A stretch of 19,192 nucleotides of DNA from Xanthoparmelia taractica (lineage: Eukaryota > Ascomycota > Lecanoromycetes > Lecanorales > Parmeliaceae). The notes under the pieces are model-generated. The model saw only the letters and a program-made list of their open reading frames with translations. It had not been told where the DNA came from and ran no database searches. Where the stretch lies: NCBI GenBank assembly GCA_033085395.1, contig JANQBS010000480.1:1-19192 (forward strand), given 5' to 3'. Shown here in pieces: positions 17,413-19,192 of the stretch (the first letter of the stretch is position 1; every line of letters begins with the position of its first letter). Made by a program: the position numbers and the translations under genes.

Positions 17413-19192
17413 TGATATCCCATACCATACCGTATTATATTATATCATGGGAGGATATTATAAGGGAATCATATCAGATCACTTATAAAGATATGAAATA
17501 GGAAATTACTAATATCATGAAATAATCTGGGAAATTTCTAGTATATATAGAAATATCTTATAATATAGATTATTTCCCATATCAGATAACGAATATGATA
17601 AGAAAATTTCAAATTAATATATAAGTTAGAGCGAAATTAGCTTAAGTAATTATTAAACTTCGGTACTTAATAAGTGATATTAAGATAAACTCTCTTTTGA
17701 TTTAATCTCGCTAAGTAAAAATAGCTATTCTAATAAGTGATAACTAGAATAATAATTATAATATATTATTTTCTTGAATTGCAATCTGCGTAAGATCGCC
17801 AAGCCGATCTCTTTTTTAATCACTTATAGAACGATTTTAGATTATCTCTCTTATTCTTTTCGTAAATCTTTAATTTATAGATATAAATCTTTTATTACTT
17901 TGTATTCGCTTCTCTATTCTTAATTAAAGAATAGTTAATAAATAGAATTTTCATAAAAAAGAATTAATTTCTTATTTGAGTTAATCTAAATAGTACTTTA
18001 TTATTATTACTAATATGATTAATATTAAAAATCTCCCCTATCTAATAATTTCGAATTTTTTAATTAATCTATCTAGCTTTAAGTGATATATTAAGATCTT
18101 TCTTTAAGTTTAGTGCATTTTATTCGTAGCTATTTTATTAATATTTTATATAAGAAATTATTATTAAGACTCGAAAGATTAAAGACGAATAGCTTTTTTG
18201 ATTATTATATAGTCGCTTAGTCTATAAGAAATATCGCTTATAAGCTATAGCTTTATTAGATACGACTAAGATATTTTTAGTTACACGTGTTATTATTAAG
18301 ATTTAAGACTCTAAGCTTTTTTATTAAATAAGAATTAATAGATTCTTAAAATAAGTAAAAGATACTTAATTAAGATTAGAAATTTAAGTTATAATTAGAA
18401 TAATAAATAGAATATTAATCTTCTCTTTTATATCACTAAAATTAATTATTATTCGATACTTCTATCGTCTTTTCGATCTTATTAATAATATTATTAAGCG
18501 ACTCTACGCGACTTCTTACTTATTTAACCCTCTATATCTAATTATTAACATTAAGATATTAATAATTTCAATACGTTTATTTGAGCGTATTTTAATATAT
18601 CTTTATTTAGAGTATTTAATTAGACTTAACTTCTTAATTCGATTCTTAATATTATATTCCCGTGACTTAAACGCAAAAGTAATATCTATTTATAGAGATA
18701 TTTCACACTCGATTAAGTCTCGTTATAATAGATAGTTAACTTTTTACGAGCCGCCTTTAAAGTCTCGCGAAGTTCGACTTTTTATGAAACTCGCTTACAT
18801 CTTAGCTATCGAATCTCCTTCTTAATATAATCAAATAATCTATTATAGATATTAAATATATAAAAAATTATTAACTTCTTATTCTTATTTATTAGCTTCG
18901 TAAAAGTATAAAAGAGTCTAATTAATTTAATTAGATATTTAATTTACGATTATTTATTCGCGTTAAGTCTAAGAAAGTCATCTAATTTCTTCTTAAAAAA
19001 GCGGTTAATATCGCTACAAAGTAGATAAGATTATATTAATATATAATAGATTAAGTCTCAACGAATTTTAATATTCTAAAATAATTTAATTACGCGTTTT
19101 TATTAATATAGCTTTTTATCGATAGATGAATAATATTAATTAATTAAGTTATAAGTATTATTAAGTTATATAGATTAAAGCTCGAAGAAATA
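17413..19192. other. RIP-type AT-rich block to the window end
   Basis: TA-rich relic DNA with no recognisable gene. The first 300 bases keep more CpA and TpG than the rest and include the inverted pair GAAATAATCT/AGATTATTTC (about 17519-17573), so they may belong to the transposon relative starting at 17382. The motif AAGTGAT or ATCACTT recurs several times between 17470 and 18090. From about 18100 on nothing distinct is visible. Confidence 0.5.

Noticed and set aside
1..19192. CRISPR arrays, bacterial operons, rRNA or intact tRNA genes
   Set aside because: None seen. The introns, the RIP signature and the gene types are those of a filamentous fungus.

Overview
The window reads as nuclear DNA of a filamentous ascomycete (Pezizomycotina). 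Short spliceosomal introns with GTATGT-type donors and CTGAC branch sites interrupt one gene. Islands of balanced base composition alternate with very AT-rich blocks that have almost no CpA or TpG but keep CpG. That is the footprint of repeat-induced point mutation (RIP), a fungal defence that mutates duplicated DNA. Everything here was read by eye. No database search or folding program was run.

Layout, left to right. 1-380: RIP-type DNA with a long imperfect inverted repeat running off the window edge. 381-940: an eroded, less AT-rich patch with hairpins and a 12-bp tandem repeat. 940-1560: RIP-type DNA. 1560-5560: a gene island. It holds a near-symmetrical foldback repeat centred on 2306, a single-exon TPR/coiled-coil protein gene on the minus strand (2853-4574), and a divergently oriented two-exon gene or gene fragment of unknown function on the plus strand (about 5082-5457). 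5562-5930: a small AT-rich element with 15-bp perfect terminal inverted repeats. 5931-8885: mostly RIP-type relics. 8886-9126: a non-autonomous DNA transposon with a perfect 8-bp target duplication. 9576-10040: a fragment of a ferric reductase gene with nonsense changes of RIP type. 10041-10690: RIP-type DNA. 10690-15590: the second gene island, with an apparently intact 12-exon flavoprotein L-amino-acid oxidase gene (11089-13881, minus strand, 695 codons). 15590-19192: RIP-type DNA holding a second copy of the transposon (15941-16216, again with a perfect 8-bp target duplication) and one diverged end of a relative (17382).

No operon or cluster logic links the genes. The oxidase would be a secreted or vesicular enzyme that deaminates amino acids for nitrogen scavenging and releases hydrogen peroxide. 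The TPR protein is probably a cytosolic scaffold of unknown partner. The most informative part of the window is the history it records: old repeats erased by RIP, a trapped ferric reductase piece damaged by the same process, and small transposons that inserted afterwards and stayed nearly clean. I did not find a convincing new defence or mobile system. The best leads are the 8-bp-duplicating miniature transposon family, the foldback repeat and the unknown two-exon gene.
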